A stretch of 59,447 bases of DNA. It comes from Nemertoderma westbladi. Taxonomy: Eukaryota > Xenacoelomorpha > Nemertodermatida > Nemertodermatidae. The DNA is taken from NCBI GenBank assembly GCA_032718475.1, contig JAUCBJ010000652.1, positions 1 through 59,447 of the forward strand, written 5' to 3'. Below the pieces are notes generated by a model, which saw only the letters and a list, made by a program, of their open reading frames with translations, did no database searches and had not been told where the DNA came from. Numbering within the stretch: the first letter of the stretch is position 1; the number at the start of each line of letters is the position of its first letter. Of the stretch, positions 24,131 to 35,287 are shown piece after piece. A program made the translations under genes and the position numbers.

Positions 24131-24741
24131 GCGGTAAGAAACTGTGTAAATTTACCCGTACACAGAAATTTATAGAATTTAATAGAGATAAGAAAAAATA
24201 GAGGGAGGCGTAATTGGAATGTAAAACGAGGTTATATTACATGTGATGCTGTAATAAATAGGGGTCGGTATTACAAACTCAACACCATTATGACACTCAC
24301 AGATTTAGAAAAAATTATAGTGTATAAATACACTTTAATTAATAATATTAACTATTATTCATTTCATTAATAATATTGATAATATATTATATAGCAATAT
24401 TAACCTTTAGAGGGAGGCAGCTGACTTTCTTCCTCAGCGGAATTTCGGAAACAATTTCCTATATGTTATATTTACGAATTCGGCCTGTTTCAAACTTTCT
24501 GGACGGGAACTCCGATTTGGTGTCAATATGAATTGGGTCATCACTTTATTAATTAATAAAAAACAATATACTCAATTCCATTCTGCGATATTCTACCATG
24601 ATTTAGAAGGCAAGTGAAGTTTAAAAACATAAACAGCTTATCAAAGCTGAACTGCTTGAGTTCGAGCTCGAGAATAAGAGGCGCAGTTAGATCTAACTGG
24701 CCATAACTTTTGTTTGGCACAACTTTGCAAAGTCGGCAATG
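24131..24741. other. Intergenic, AT-rich
   Basis: No gene or clear repeat seen. Confidence 0.5.
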
Positions 24742-24817
24742 ACGTCCAGAGGTGGGATCGAACTGGAGTCCTCTGGGTTGGAATTCTGACGCTCTAACCA
24801 TTCAGCTAGCGGCTCAG
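24742..24817 (-). other. tRNA-like sequence (left arm)
   Basis: On the minus strand it has an A-box-like tagctgaatggttagagcg, a seven-base loop-like ATTCCAA between cag-a and cccag, and a B-box-like agttcgatccc. The acceptor stem does not pair convincingly, so I treat it as tRNA-derived rather than a functional tRNA. Confidence 0.55.
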
Positions 24818-25062
24818 GTAAAAGATAGACCTGGAAATACTATCTGATACCTTGTATGTCCGCAATTTACCTCCTCTTGTCATTGTGGCCGTTGATAGTT
24901 CATACCCTACCCTTTCATTGTAGCGAGTGGTTAATGACGGCCAAGTACTGTAGGGTGGAGCACAGTGGCAGCATATGATGGTATTAACAGATGGGAGGCC
25001 ATGAGGAGGTAAAGTGCGGATATACTGTACAAGGTATCAGATAGTATTGCCATTTCGTTTAC

Positions 25063-25136
25063 CTGAGCCGCTAGTAGATTGGTTAGAGCGTCAGACTTCC
25101 AACCCGGAGGTCACAAGTTCGGACGTCACTTTTTTT
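25063..25136 (+). other. tRNA-like sequence (right arm) with T-run
   Basis: It has an A-box-like tagtagattggttagagcg, a loop-like CTTCCAA (anticodon position TCC) and a B-box-like aagttcggacg with mismatches. A run of seven T at 25130-25136 could end Pol III transcription. It is probably a tRNA-derived repeat end, not a working tRNA. Confidence 0.5.
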
Positions 25137-25789
25137 CAATTTTTTTTTTGCGGGTGGATTGATTTAAATTAATTTATTAAGCTTTACAAAACTTTGCAAC
25201 ATTACTGTTAACTGTGATGAGGAAAGCGGTGAATGGGGAACAACGTACCGTAACTATTCTTTGTTATATTATACCCAATGTAAACCCAAATATATATTAT
25301 ATAAATGTATTTAAATAATATTAATTTTAATTAAATATTAAAATAAATTTATTTTAATATTAATTTTACCTATTTTTCTATTTGTTTACCTATTTGTTTA
25401 CCTATTTTTTTATTATTACTTTTTACCTATATTTTTCAAATCATTTTTACCTATTTTTTATGCAGTCACCGTGCTACCGCTGTACCGTGTAGGCTACAGG
25501 ACAGGCCTACAGTACTGTAGTTTAGATAGATGGCGAACTAGTTCATACCGCACCGCGTCCGCACGCAACCGTAGCCTAATATTCAGTTATTAATCTTGCA
25601 ATCATACTAATATATCCAGTCAAATATCGATAATATCCAACGAACAATATACTATACATACTATATAGTCTGTATAGCGGTTTGCTCTGGGCCGGGCGAG
25701 TACGACAGTCGCGCAATCTAAAGTTTACGGTACGGCCCGCAAGCGCACAACTCCGCTACCGTAACAATAATAAACCATAATTTCGTTGT
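25137..25789. other. Intergenic, AT-rich
   Basis: It contains repeated ttacctattttt phrases at about 25370-25460. No gene is supported. Confidence 0.5.
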
Positions 25790-26125
25790 TGGGGTGATTT
25801 GTGTCTGGTGGTGAGTAGTGTCCAGTTCTCACCCCCGTATAAAAGTACACTTTCCACTGTGGCCCGAAAGAACGTAATGTGTTCAGGTGCCTGGAGAGGT
25901 CTGATTTCCAGATGGCATCCATTTTTGATAGAGCTACCCATGCCTTTTCACTTCTATGTCTATTTTGCTAAATCTCTCTACATGACCCAAGGTATTGGAA
26001 GTCGTCAACCTTCCTTTGGTTGATTATTAATTAATCGATTGTTGTCAAGTTTCCATTAACATTAAAAGTCATGAATTCGGTCTTATGGTAGCATTTATAT
26101 GCAATCCAACCTCCTTAGCAGATTC
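25790..26125 (-). mobile_element. Non-LTR retrotransposon fragment, post-RT region
   Basis: On the minus strand, with frameshifts, it reads a segment resembling VDDFQYLGS, then KAWVALSKMDAIWKSDLSRH and FFRATVESVLLYGGENWTL. This is the same domain region as the VDDFCYLGSW segment of 859-3312, so it belongs to a related family. Stops in all frames show it is dead. Confidence 0.75.
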
Positions 26126-26961
26126 GATTTTACAATTAGGCAATTTTTCATCAAAAATTCACGATCAATTCATTGGTACATTATTTTAACAATTTTAAAC
26201 TGTTGGGGAAAAAGATATAAGTAAAATTGTGCACTGCATTGGATACTACTCTCTTAATACAATAAATAATACAGAAGCATTAAGGATTTATCGCAATTAC
26301 GAAATTTCTGCTAAATTTAGTTGTTTTATTATTTTAATCAATCAGTTTAAAGTTAGGTACTGTAGTAAACAGAAAACAGAAAACGGGACTGCTGGTGTGT
26401 TATAAGTGCACCTTAGGGTACCCTTGGTAAACACCCCTCAAATATATTATTATACTGTAGCTAGCTTTTGCTATTTTTTTTGGAGATGTTCAAGAACATG
26501 TTAAATTATTCTTCTATTTAATCAAGGACAACTATGTAGAACACGCAATTATTCGGAATTACTATGTTCTATAAACTCCTGTATTTGTATTTAATACAAT
26601 AGACATAATTCTGGAACTATCTCACAAGTAGCTGGGCAGCAATGCAACCTCATTAATATTACTATTTAACTTAAGAGTGAAGATCCCCGAATTCGCGAAG
26701 TGCTTCCGTCTGCTATCCACCAGCTATCCATAATAAGAGCAGCTGCGATATCTCATGATCTTAATGACCTTTCCGTGCAGCTGTATTGGAGCCTGTCTGT
26801 GTTGCTCTATGGCAGCTCAAGCTGTACTCTAACTGCTAAAATTGTTAAAATAACTTGTAATCGTTTATTTGACGAGTGACTGGTGACTCTGCCTACTGCC
26901 TACGGTATAAGCCTAGATACTTGTATACTTTTAATAGATCGCGCACATAGAATGTACTGTA
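26126..26961. other. Intergenic, AT-rich
   Basis: No gene or repeat family recognised. It ends at the 5-bp target duplication of the LTR element. Confidence 0.5.
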
Positions 26962-26966
26962 CAATA

Positions 26967-28227
26967 TGTAAAGGCTTTTGCGTAATTAGCCGGTTATTTT
27001 CCCCGTGAAGTACTCTGTAGTTGGTTTACAAGGCATAAAAGGGCCGTGTCCTTACTGTACTGGTGTTTTAGAGGACATAAAAGTAATTTCTTCTGTATGT
27101 GTACTTTAGTGGACATAATCCGCAATTCCATGACGTAAAAGCCGAAATACTCTTGGAACAGTGTAGTTACTAAGACGACAGCTAATAGCTGAGCTGTACA
27201 CGTGGAGCCTCTGCACGGAGCCTTGGTTCTTTGTTCTGCTCAGCTCAAATGACGACATCTATCAGCTGTGTCCACGTCAGTTCGACCAATCAGAGATTTT
27301 TCCCTTTGTGTAAAAAGCTGTACAGCAGAATCCCCTGATTCAGTACTGACGTTTCCCCCACGCCTAAGAACACCGGCCGGGGAATGTTTTCTGACATTAG
27401 AGCGTCTTTAATTATAAGATCATCAAACTGTTATCTCGGTACTGACTACAGCACCTCGGTTAACTTGGTCAACTCGGTCTCGGTCTTGGTTAACTTGGTC
27501 AACTCGGTCTTGGTTAACTTGGTCAACTTGGTTAAGTACACTTGCATTATTTACTGCTATTTACTGTGTTGTTAATTGTATCGTTCGTTTACATATTATT
27601 ATTGAGAAGAATATTGATAACGATCCGAAACCCCAATCTTCTTGATACACTAAGGTTAGAGAGACCGGTTACATATAACAATTTGCGACATACATTATTG
27701 TGGTTTGTAGTGAGTTCAATGCTACTTAATAGGCCCTACAAATGTTGGTTGCTGTTCTCTTTATATATGATTAAAATCAGTGAATATCGGCAATTCATGT
27801 ATGCAGTTGTATGCAATAGTCTGTGTGTGCTTGACCGAGTAACAAAGCATTTCCTAAAGAATGCACTTTGGTGATCTATAAGACATACTGTTGTGTATAG
27901 TGTAAGTCATAGCTCTGTTTAAATAGATAGAGCGCCACGTCCTAAAGGAACTGCTAATATTTCCCGAAAGTGAATAATATTCGTCAGAGATTATATATTA
28001 ACGATCAATCGAATAGTACGGTAGGCCTGCACCGCAATCAAATTAAGCATCCAAATCCAGTCTCCCGGGTATATCCAGCGGGTGAATGGTCGCGCACAGA
28101 CTGGCTTTGGCTAATGTTAGAATTATTATAGGTGTTCAATACTTGTCATAGGCTGGAGTAGATTTATAACCTAGAAGACATATAGATTTGGCGGGTTAAA
28201 CTGCCAAAGGTCTTAAAAGCGCGAACA
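26967..28227 (+). repeat. 5' LTR, 1261 bp
   Basis: It starts tgtaaaggcttttgcg and ends aaaagcgcgaaca. A TATA-like cataaaag lies at about 27034, and tgacgt motifs occur near 27131 and 27348. A 24-bp internal tandem repeat (ttggttaacttggtcaac and on) lies at about 27465-27535. A 110-codon hydrophobic open frame (27542-27874, starting MHYLLLFTVLLIVSF) is present in both LTRs. Its conservation follows from LTR identity, so it is not evidence of a gene. Confidence 0.97.
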
Positions 28228-30476
28228 ATAACAGTTTGTAAAATTCTTGATTGCAGTGTAGGCAATAAATACAGTTTAATATTGTTCTGGTAAGAACAAT
28301 AACAGTTTGGAGGATCTTGATTGCGGCGTAAGCGATCAAGACTAAGGTACCGGTCGACCGGTAACCAGTAGGCCTGACTGCCTGATTACCCGGACCGGTA
28401 CTTACAACAGTACAGGTATATCAGTACTATTTCGATTGTGATATTACATACCAGTAGGCTGTTTAAGAGATTAGGGACTGTACACCCCTTGTTTCTTTGG
28501 AGCTTACTTATTTCTGTCAGTTATATTTATTTGTAGGCTAGTATTGACCAGAAGGCGTGTAAGCCTGCTCAGTCTGTACAGACAATTTGTAGGCTGGACT
28601 GTTGTCTGACTGTTGTTGGGTCTGGAGAGATTACGGCGTGTGTAGAGTCTGTCCGATAAAGTGCCAGTTAGTAAGTTGGGGCAGCCAGAGCTGTAAGGTC
28701 AATCCCCTCCTAAAGAATAAGTCGTACTACCGTGTTAGAACGCATACTAACTAACCATTTTGGAATCTGCATATACTGTAGTTTATTTAGGCTCGATAGT
28801 AGTCTGCCAGCGTTTTAGCCTGTGTTTGTTTGTGTGGTCTATTCAGGTACCGTAATAGTTATTACTCAGATATTTTGTAGGCTGGATTGTTGTCTAGCTG
28901 TTATTAGGTCTGAAGAGATTGCTGCGTGTGTAGAGTTTGTCTGATAAAGTGCCAGTTAGTAAGTTGGGGCAGCCAGAGCTGTAAGGTCAATCCCCTCTTA
29001 AAGAATAAGTCGTACTACCGTGTTAGAACGCATACTAACTAACCATTTTGGAATCTGCACATACTGTAGTTTATTTAGGCTTGATGGTAGTCTGCCAGCG
29101 TTTGGTTTGTAATTTGTTTGAGTAGTTTGTACGGGTAGCGTAATATTTATTATTCAGAGTTTATGCGATTATTCGCAACATTCATATCCCTAAGTTTATT
29201 CCTACAGTAATTGTGCTTGTTATATATACCGTTATAGTTAAATTAACCCCGGTACTACACGGGCTGCTTGGCGTAGGTAAAGACTGGTGATTTTGTGCAC
29301 CGGTCACTCCAGCAGATGCCGTGGTTCTTTTAGCTGTTCAAGTATTTTTAACTACTGATTATTTGTTGTACCAGTACTTGTACCTAATTTAGGGTTTAGT
29401 GTACAGTGCTTTCCGAAGGTAATTAGTGTATAGGCAGTATATTTGTGTTGTAAAGTGGTTAATAGGCACGTTGGTTCTGGTAGACCGCGGTAATTAACTT
29501 CTAGGTAGGAACACTCCGTGATACATAACGTAGTACCTATAGCGATACGGCTATAGGTCGTCAGGCGGTGGTATTTTCCTATCTGGACAACGCAGTATAT
29601 TGACTACTGCTTTATTATTCTCAAATACCGTAGTATCCTGTCTGTTGTAATAACCAGAAGTTCTAACCCTTTGTTAGACTGGTTTGTAGTTTCCCTGTAA
29701 AATTACCCTAAAATTTCGTACGTAATATTTTTGTTGTGTTTAGTTAGAGAATTAATCTCACCCGTATCGTAAGTAATTCGTAGATAAGTAACTTAGGAAG
29801 TAGAATTATCTGTTTTAGTGTCTAATAAGTAGCACTTCACTGAGAGCGCACAGCTTTTGTGTAGTGATTACTTCCCAGAAATAATAACATCTATTTCAAT
29901 ATTGTAACAAAACCCCTCATACGGGTACATATAAATCCACTAAATCTATTAATAAAATAGTAGGCCTGTTATACAACACTTAGGTCTTAATATCAGTTGG
30001 ACTGCTGCTCAAATAACGGTAATAAAGTAAGTAAAGTAACCAAGTAACCCCTAACATTCAGAAATTCAATTATTTTTAAAATAATTGACATACCGGTATT
30101 TACAATAGGCTTATTATATTTATTCTATAAATTTAGGCTGAAATCATACCGGTATTCTGTAATTAATTCTAGTCTGTAATAATTATACTTATATATACTA
30201 TAAGTGTCAGCTGTATACCGGTATTCACGATAGGCCTATTATATATTTATATATAGTTGTGCTAAAATTATATACCGGTACTCTGTGACAAATCTAGTCT
30301 GTAATAATACTTATATATATACTATAAGCATACCGGTATTCTAATATATTATATATATATCACGCTACACTGAGTAGCAGTATCGGTAATTAATTATTAG
30401 GCTAACAGTGATACTGAATTACTAGACTTACTTTAGCTGTATTTATAGCCGTAGGCATTCAACTGTGTAAACAAAC
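28228..30476 (+). other. LTR element leader with two internal duplications
   Basis: A 71-bp offset duplication (aacaataacagtttg at 28224 and 28295) starts at the LTR boundary. A 288-bp tandem duplication covers about 28586-28873 and 28874-29161, sharing gtgccagttagtaagttggg and gaacgcatactaactaacc. No clear tRNA primer-binding site is visible just after the LTR. Many taccggta and taggcct palindromes occur at 28340-30330. No open frame is supported before 30477. Confidence 0.85.
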
Positions 30477-31055
30477 ATGTCTGACACAAAACGGGCACTG
30501 TCAGATAGTCTTTTGGAAGGTGTTAGAATGAGTCTTAGACTTGGACAGGGTCTTGAAAGGAAGATGGCAGAGGCAATGGCAACAGCAGAAGCGGAAAGAA
30601 AGGCGGCAGAGACAATGGCAACAGCAGAAGCGGAAAGAAAGGCGGCAGAGGCAATGGCAACAGTAGAAGCGGAAAGAAAGATAGAGACACCTGTACTCCC
30701 AGAACCTGCCTATAAATTCCCTTTGTACAGTACTAAACTACCTGTGCCCAGTAGGACTGTTCCCGAGTCCGAACCCGTCCTGGACGCCGAGCGAGATATC
30801 AAGAATTTATCGCCCGTCGTCTCTCGCTCGCCCGCTACTACGTTGGCGACTCCCGCTTCGGCGGTTGAGTGGGTAGCTGAGGGACGACGGGAGATGGGTC
30901 TCCTGCTCGAGCAGCTGAGGGAACACTGTTTGTGCTCCTCTCAGCAGGTCCGGGAAATGGAAGAGACTGTTCAGCAGCTCAAGGGAACAGTAAGGGAAAG
31001 TAGGTTAGAGTTGCAAAAGGTGCAGCAAAGTATCGCGTTAGAACGCATAAATTAG
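30477..31055 (+). CDS. ORF1, coiled-coil N-terminal Gag-like protein of the LTR element
   Basis: It encodes 192 residues. Start context is acaaacATGT. Residues about 31-68 contain three copies of a 13-residue charged helix repeat (EAMATAEAERKAA and variants). A Pro-rich linker (TKLPVPSRTVPESEPV) follows, and the C-terminal 60 residues (LLLEQLREHC to LQKVQQSIALERI) look like a coiled coil. The frame ends at 31055 and is in the zero frame relative to ORF2's -1 frame. ORF2's frame is open back to 31004, giving a 52-bp overlap. Possible readings are a separate ORF1, an N-terminal Gag segment broken by a frameshift, or programmed -1 frameshifting. I see no classical slippery heptamer in the overlap. 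The GC content here is higher than the surroundings, as is usual for the element's coding part. Confidence 0.75.
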   Translation: MSDTKRALSDSLLEGVRMSLRLGQGLERKMAEAMATAEAERKAAETMATAEAERKAAEAMATVEAERKIETPVLPEPAYKFPLYSTKLPVPSRTVPESEPVLDAERDIKNLSPVVSRSPATTLATPASAVEWVAEGRREMGLLLEQLREHCLCSSQQVREMEETVQQLKGTVRESRLELQKVQQSIALERIN

Positions 31056-31093
31056 TCAATTTACAAAAGGGTATACCACCACCCCCTGTAACA

Positions 31094-33634
31094 ATGTGTC
31101 AACCCGTTAGGTCTGAAGTATCTCATGCGCAAGGTGTGGAGCCTACACGCATCTATACTGCTAGTGAAGTAGAAACTCCTATAGTAAACCCTATTCAGGG
31201 TGATTATAAACCTGTTGATAATAATATTCCATATAGACCTGATCATAATCCGAGAAATTTATATACCGATAATTCTATATTCAATAATACGATGGCTCAA
31301 GAAAGTTTTACGCGTCAAATGGCTAGAACCGAAGCCCGTCAAGCGGTAAAGGTTGGAGAGATCGTCAAGTTCAATGGAGATGAGATGAAATGGTTACCTT
31401 TTAATGAATATTACAAAGATAACATACAGAATTCTGTGCTATCTAACGGAGAGAAACTCAGATACCTCATCGAATGCTTGGAAGGACCTCCCAAGTTAAT
31501 GGCGTTAAAATTTATTGGACATCCAGATGGATTAAGACAAGTTTGGGATACATTAAACATCAGGTATGGTAATAGGACTAACATAGCTAGGTATTTATAT
31601 GCGAAATTAATGGCGCCCCGAAAGTTTCTTAGCAGCGGGATTATAGAGTTTTCCGATGAGATTCAGGAGATCTGTAGACAGCTAGATTGGTTAGGTAAGT
31701 CTCTTGAATACCAGAACTCTATGGTTGTAGGAGCCTTAGCATCTACTTTACCAAAGGGTGGAGTAGGTGCACGCTGGGACAAGAAAGTGTTATATGTGAT
31801 GGAACAACAACAACGAGACCCTACCATGGCTGATCTCATGTCCTTCTTAGATAGTGAAGTAAAATTACAACTCATAAAGCAGTCCAGAGAGAAAACATCG
31901 GAAAATAAGGTAAGTGAGAAACCCGTTTCTAGGAGAAGGGTAACACCAGTGTGTTATACTGACGACGGCGAAAGCCAAGCTTCTCAAGAAGAGGACAGCG
32001 GGAAAGACACTGACAGATTTTACTATGTTAACAAGACCTATAAAGACGTAAGTAAATATAAGTCTCGAACCAGGGACAGGAGAGAACAGGTAACAACAAC
32101 TCCTCCTACGTCTCCTAAGAGAATTCACGGAAGAAAGCCCGAAGAAAGAACGAGAGTGCATAACGTTGCCCAAGGTAAAGTGAGTAACATCAAACCAAAA
32201 TGTGCGCTGTGCGACGGGCCCCACCGTTTGAGTGTGTGTGCTGAATTCCTAAAGAAATCCCTGGTAGACAGACGTGAAGTCATGTGGGATAAGCGGTTAT
32301 GCTATAATTGCCTCAGACCAGGACACCAACGGCGAACCTGTTACTCCGAAGTAAAGTGTGCAAAGTGCGGTGCGAAACATCACATCTTGTTACGCAGTGA
32401 ATTCGAACGAAACAACCCGAGTCAGGTAAGTGAGCCCGAACTACATGTCCAATTCAGTGATGTAAATGACACTGATCAAGAGTCTGAGATGGAAGGATTC
32501 TATACGGACGAATTCTCCGACGCCAACGAATCCTGTTACCTAATAAATACCGCAGTGTATCGAGCACTTACGTATGAAAAGGACACCGACAATGAGTTCC
32601 CCCCAACTACCTTTGACAGACAACCATCTTGGAAACCTCCAACTTCCAACGTAGGAATCAGAGAATTTCCTGTAGTGCAGGTAAGAGTTCACGGTCCCAA
32701 CAACAGTTACATAGTGAACGCCCTCCTTGACTCCGGCAGCACAGGAACATTCATCGATCAAGAACTAGCCGAAGACATCTTTGCTGGACAACCCAAATTC
32801 CGAACTAAGTTGGATATGTCAGGAATTATGCAGGTTTGGAAATCTACCATAACGGCAGATTACTATGTAGGTGCGTTGTCCACCCCCCAGGATAAATTAC
32901 GAGAACAAAGTATAAGGTCAGTAAAAATGGTGGCTATAAAGAACTTCGCTACTACCCAGGTAGAACCTTATAACTGGGACGAGGACGAGAGCATCCAGCA
33001 GCTTAAGATACCTCGATACCACACAGATTATCCTGGAGTGCAAATACTCATCGGCCAAAACGCGCATGAGGCGCTAGAGACATTGGAGAAACGGCCTGCT
33101 CAACCACAGCCACTACAAACCTATGCAGTAAGAACTAGAGTAGGTTGGTACTTCACTGGCCCTTCCCGTAGAACTCTCAAAGAGAGATTACCTCAAGAAC
33201 AGGTATACCAAGTAAAGGAATGGGAAGTGGAGAGCAGTGAGGTGGACGACCCAACTGAGGGAACACCATACTCCTCAGATAATGACGATATTAACTCCAA
33301 TGTAGATCAATGGAGACATTGCCTTGGGACGATTAATCCAGCCGACATTGCTTCCAGAGGAGCAACTCCTCACGAACTGATAGATACTCCAGGCTGGTTA
33401 GGTGGATCCGACTTCTTAAGTAAAGAAGAAGAAGAATGGCCTCCTCATCTTACCACGGCGGAGATTAGACAGGCCAAGGGAGCGGAGAAAGTAACACAAC
33501 AACTCAATCGCCCAGCTGGTCGTTTATGTTTACTGGAAAGAGACCGAAAACTGTCCGGAAACTATGGAAGGCAAGATACTCTTCCTACGACCACTTCCCT
33601 AATCCGACAAATATCTAGGGACTCCATAACGTAA
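31094..33634 (+). CDS. ORF2, Gag-protease with internally deleted Pol (BEL/Pao)
   Basis: It encodes 846 residues from an ATG at 31094. Residues about 88-265 are a DUF1759-type Gag (VKFNGDEMKWLPFNEYY, then LSNGEKLRYLIECLEGPPK). Three Cys/His zinc knuckles follow at about 370-382 (CALCDGPHRLSVC), 403-416 (CYNCLRPGHQRRTC) and 422-431 (CAKCGAKHH). A DUF1758-type aspartic protease lies at about 530-700 with the catalytic LLDSGS intact at about 545. At about residue 735 the frame passes, with no stop, from the protease-RT linker (PTEGTPYSSDNDD) into a late RNase H region segment (QWRHCLGTINPADIASRG, about 738-755). The RT catalytic core is absent. The last 45 residues look out of frame. Full BEL Pol is roughly twice this length. 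Confidence 0.92.
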   Translation: MCQPVRSEVSHAQGVEPTRIYTASEVETPIVNPIQGDYKPVDNNIPYRPDHNPRNLYTDNSIFNNTMAQESFTRQMARTEARQAVKVGEIVKFNGDEMKWLPFNEYYKDNIQNSVLSNGEKLRYLIECLEGPPKLMALKFIGHPDGLRQVWDTLNIRYGNRTNIARYLYAKLMAPRKFLSSGIIEFSDEIQEICRQLDWLGKSLEYQNSMVVGALASTLPKGGVGARWDKKVLYVMEQQQRDPTMADLMSFLDSEVKLQLIKQSREKTSENKVSEKPVSRRRVTPVCYTDDGESQASQEEDSGKDTDRFYYVNKTYKDVSKYKSRTRDRREQVTTTPPTSPKRIHGRKPEERTRVHNVAQGKVSNIKPKCALCDGPHRLSVCAEFLKKSLVDRREVMWDKRLCYNCLRPGHQRRTCYSEVKCAKCGAKHHILLRSEFERNNPSQVSEPELHVQFSDVNDTDQESEMEGFYTDEFSDANESCYLINTAVYRALTYEKDTDNEFPPTTFDRQPSWKPPTSNVGIREFPVVQVRVHGPNNSYIVNALLDSGSTGTFIDQELAEDIFAGQPKFRTKLDMSGIMQVWKSTITADYYVGALSTPQDKLREQSIRSVKMVAIKNFATTQVEPYNWDEDESIQQLKIPRYHTDYPGVQILIGQNAHEALETLEKRPAQPQPLQTYAVRTRVGWYFTGPSRRTLKERLPQEQVYQVKEWEVESSEVDDPTEGTPYSSDNDDINSNVDQWRHCLGTINPADIASRGATPHELIDTPGWLGGSDFLSKEEEEWPPHLTTAEIRQAKGAEKVTQQLNRPAGRLCLLERDRKLSGNYGRQDTLPTTTSLIRQISRDSIT

Positions 33635-35287
33635 TAACATATGGAGTGGGCGTGTGACTATATCATTTTATATTTGTTTTTATTTTATATTTATGTATGT
33701 ATTATTATGTAATTTTATTATAATCGTTTTCTTTAATTTTATTTAGTAGAATGTTCTTTTAGTGATTATTTAGTAGATTAGTGCAATATATTAGTGTTTA
33801 TTACGTACGTAATTACTTATAATATATATTTAGTGCGACGGCGAGAAATAATTATTTTTTCTCTTTCCTTACTGTCCGTATCATGTTATAAATACGTGAC
33901 TACAGTAAGATGAAATGTCCGTACTTATTAAAGTACAATAAAGCCACTACTATATTCAAGTATTATGGGTAGGCAGAGTATTAGGAATGCAAAGTTCAGA
34001 TCCTCGTGTCTCGGCTAAACCAAGCTCTGGGTAGACCTTGGAAACGACTTGCCTCTTCACACTGACATTGCTTCGTGCGATATTGCTCTCATACCATATA
34101 TAATAATACATATAGTAGCGTGATGTCCCTCTAACAGTAGCGTGAAACGCAAATAAATCTGTTAAACCTTTTGACCATCTGTAATTCTAGTCGATTAAGA
34201 TATCGCGGCACCCACCGATATACTTGAAAGACAAATTCTAGAATCAGTGGTTAATGTCCCCAGACAAGTTCTGGAATAAATTGGTGCCCATCTCAAATAT
34301 TAATTATTTAATATTTACAAATCTATAAATCAAAATCTGTAAAATTCAGATCCTTTAACAATTCTAGTCGATTAAGATATCGTAGCACTTACCGATACTC
34401 TTAAAAGACAATTTTCATAGAATTAAGGATCCTATGTCACCAGACCTGCTCTGGAATCAAATTGTGTCAATTGTACTATCAAATAATAAAATTTCAGGGA
34501 ATAAATTTAAATTCATATTTTAATGAATTTAATAAATTGTCATTCTGTGCAATTTATAACATTCCCAAAATCCCATTAATTAATAGATCACGGGAGTGGA
34601 GATTCATCCTATTAAGTGTGTTAGAGTGTGAGAATCTCCCATGTATGAGTCAATAGCCGATAAAATTTATAAAATCATATATAAACGAGATATTGGACCA
34701 TTAAAGAATTACTATTAAATAGCATCCCAGATCTGTATGCATTGGAATTACCCTAATTCTACCGCTAGCTTTCCATAATGTCACCATAGTAACACCCACG
34801 CTAGAATTAGAAACAAGTTAAAAAGAACAATAGAAAGCTTGCCCCATTGCATAGTAAGAAATAAATAGCGCACTGCTAGTATCCAAGGATACATAATAAT
34901 AACGTGGCATTCTGGAAGGCACTGACTAACGGACAAATGGCCCGAGTGTGTGTAATTTGTGACAGTTGTGTGTGTGGAATTTGTGAGTTTATAGGCGAAT
35001 GTTACTACTAAGGTGTGTTTACAGTAGCGAGTCGCAATTGTGAAAGTAACCCTAACTCTCCAGTAAGAACCTGAAGTGTATCTAAGCCTTTGGGACGGAC
35101 AGTGGAGTGACTCGTGCTAGTGTCGTTGTCGTTGTGTAGCTACACGTTGGCGGAAAACACAGCGGCGACGATACATTTGCGCTGAGGCTCTTACACTGTC
35201 CGGGGGCTGATTGGGGTAGGCCGCGACGCTCGCTAGCCTAATTATAAGCTCATTATAATATTAATAAACTCATATATAGCAGATATA
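33635..35287. other. LTR element interior, non-coding remnant with tandem duplication
   Basis: No integrase motif is visible. A diverged 177-bp-offset duplication (34184 and 34361, sharing attctagtcgattaagatat and a ctctggaat phrase) occupies 34180-34475. A GC-rich stretch at 35030-35240 looks like a leader for the next coding remnant. Confidence 0.6.

Larger units (their letters stand above)
24742..25136. mobile_element. Foldback element with tRNA-like arms
   Basis: The arms 24742-24880 and about 25000-25130 are reverse complements. Shared blocks include gagccgcta, ttggttagagcgtcaga, tatctgataccttgta and tttacctcct. The outer 70 bp of each arm looks tRNA-derived, and the two tRNA-like sequences point outward. 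The centre of about 120 bp has no coding capacity. Confidence 0.8.

Noticed and set aside
25063-25130. A functional tRNA gene with anticodon TCC.
   Set aside because: The acceptor stem does not pair convincingly, the B-box region is altered, and it is one arm of an inverted repeat.
27542-27874. A 110-codon hydrophobic frame in the LTR, also present at 37247-37579.
   Set aside because: The two LTRs are nearly identical for replication reasons, so conservation of the frame is not evidence of coding.
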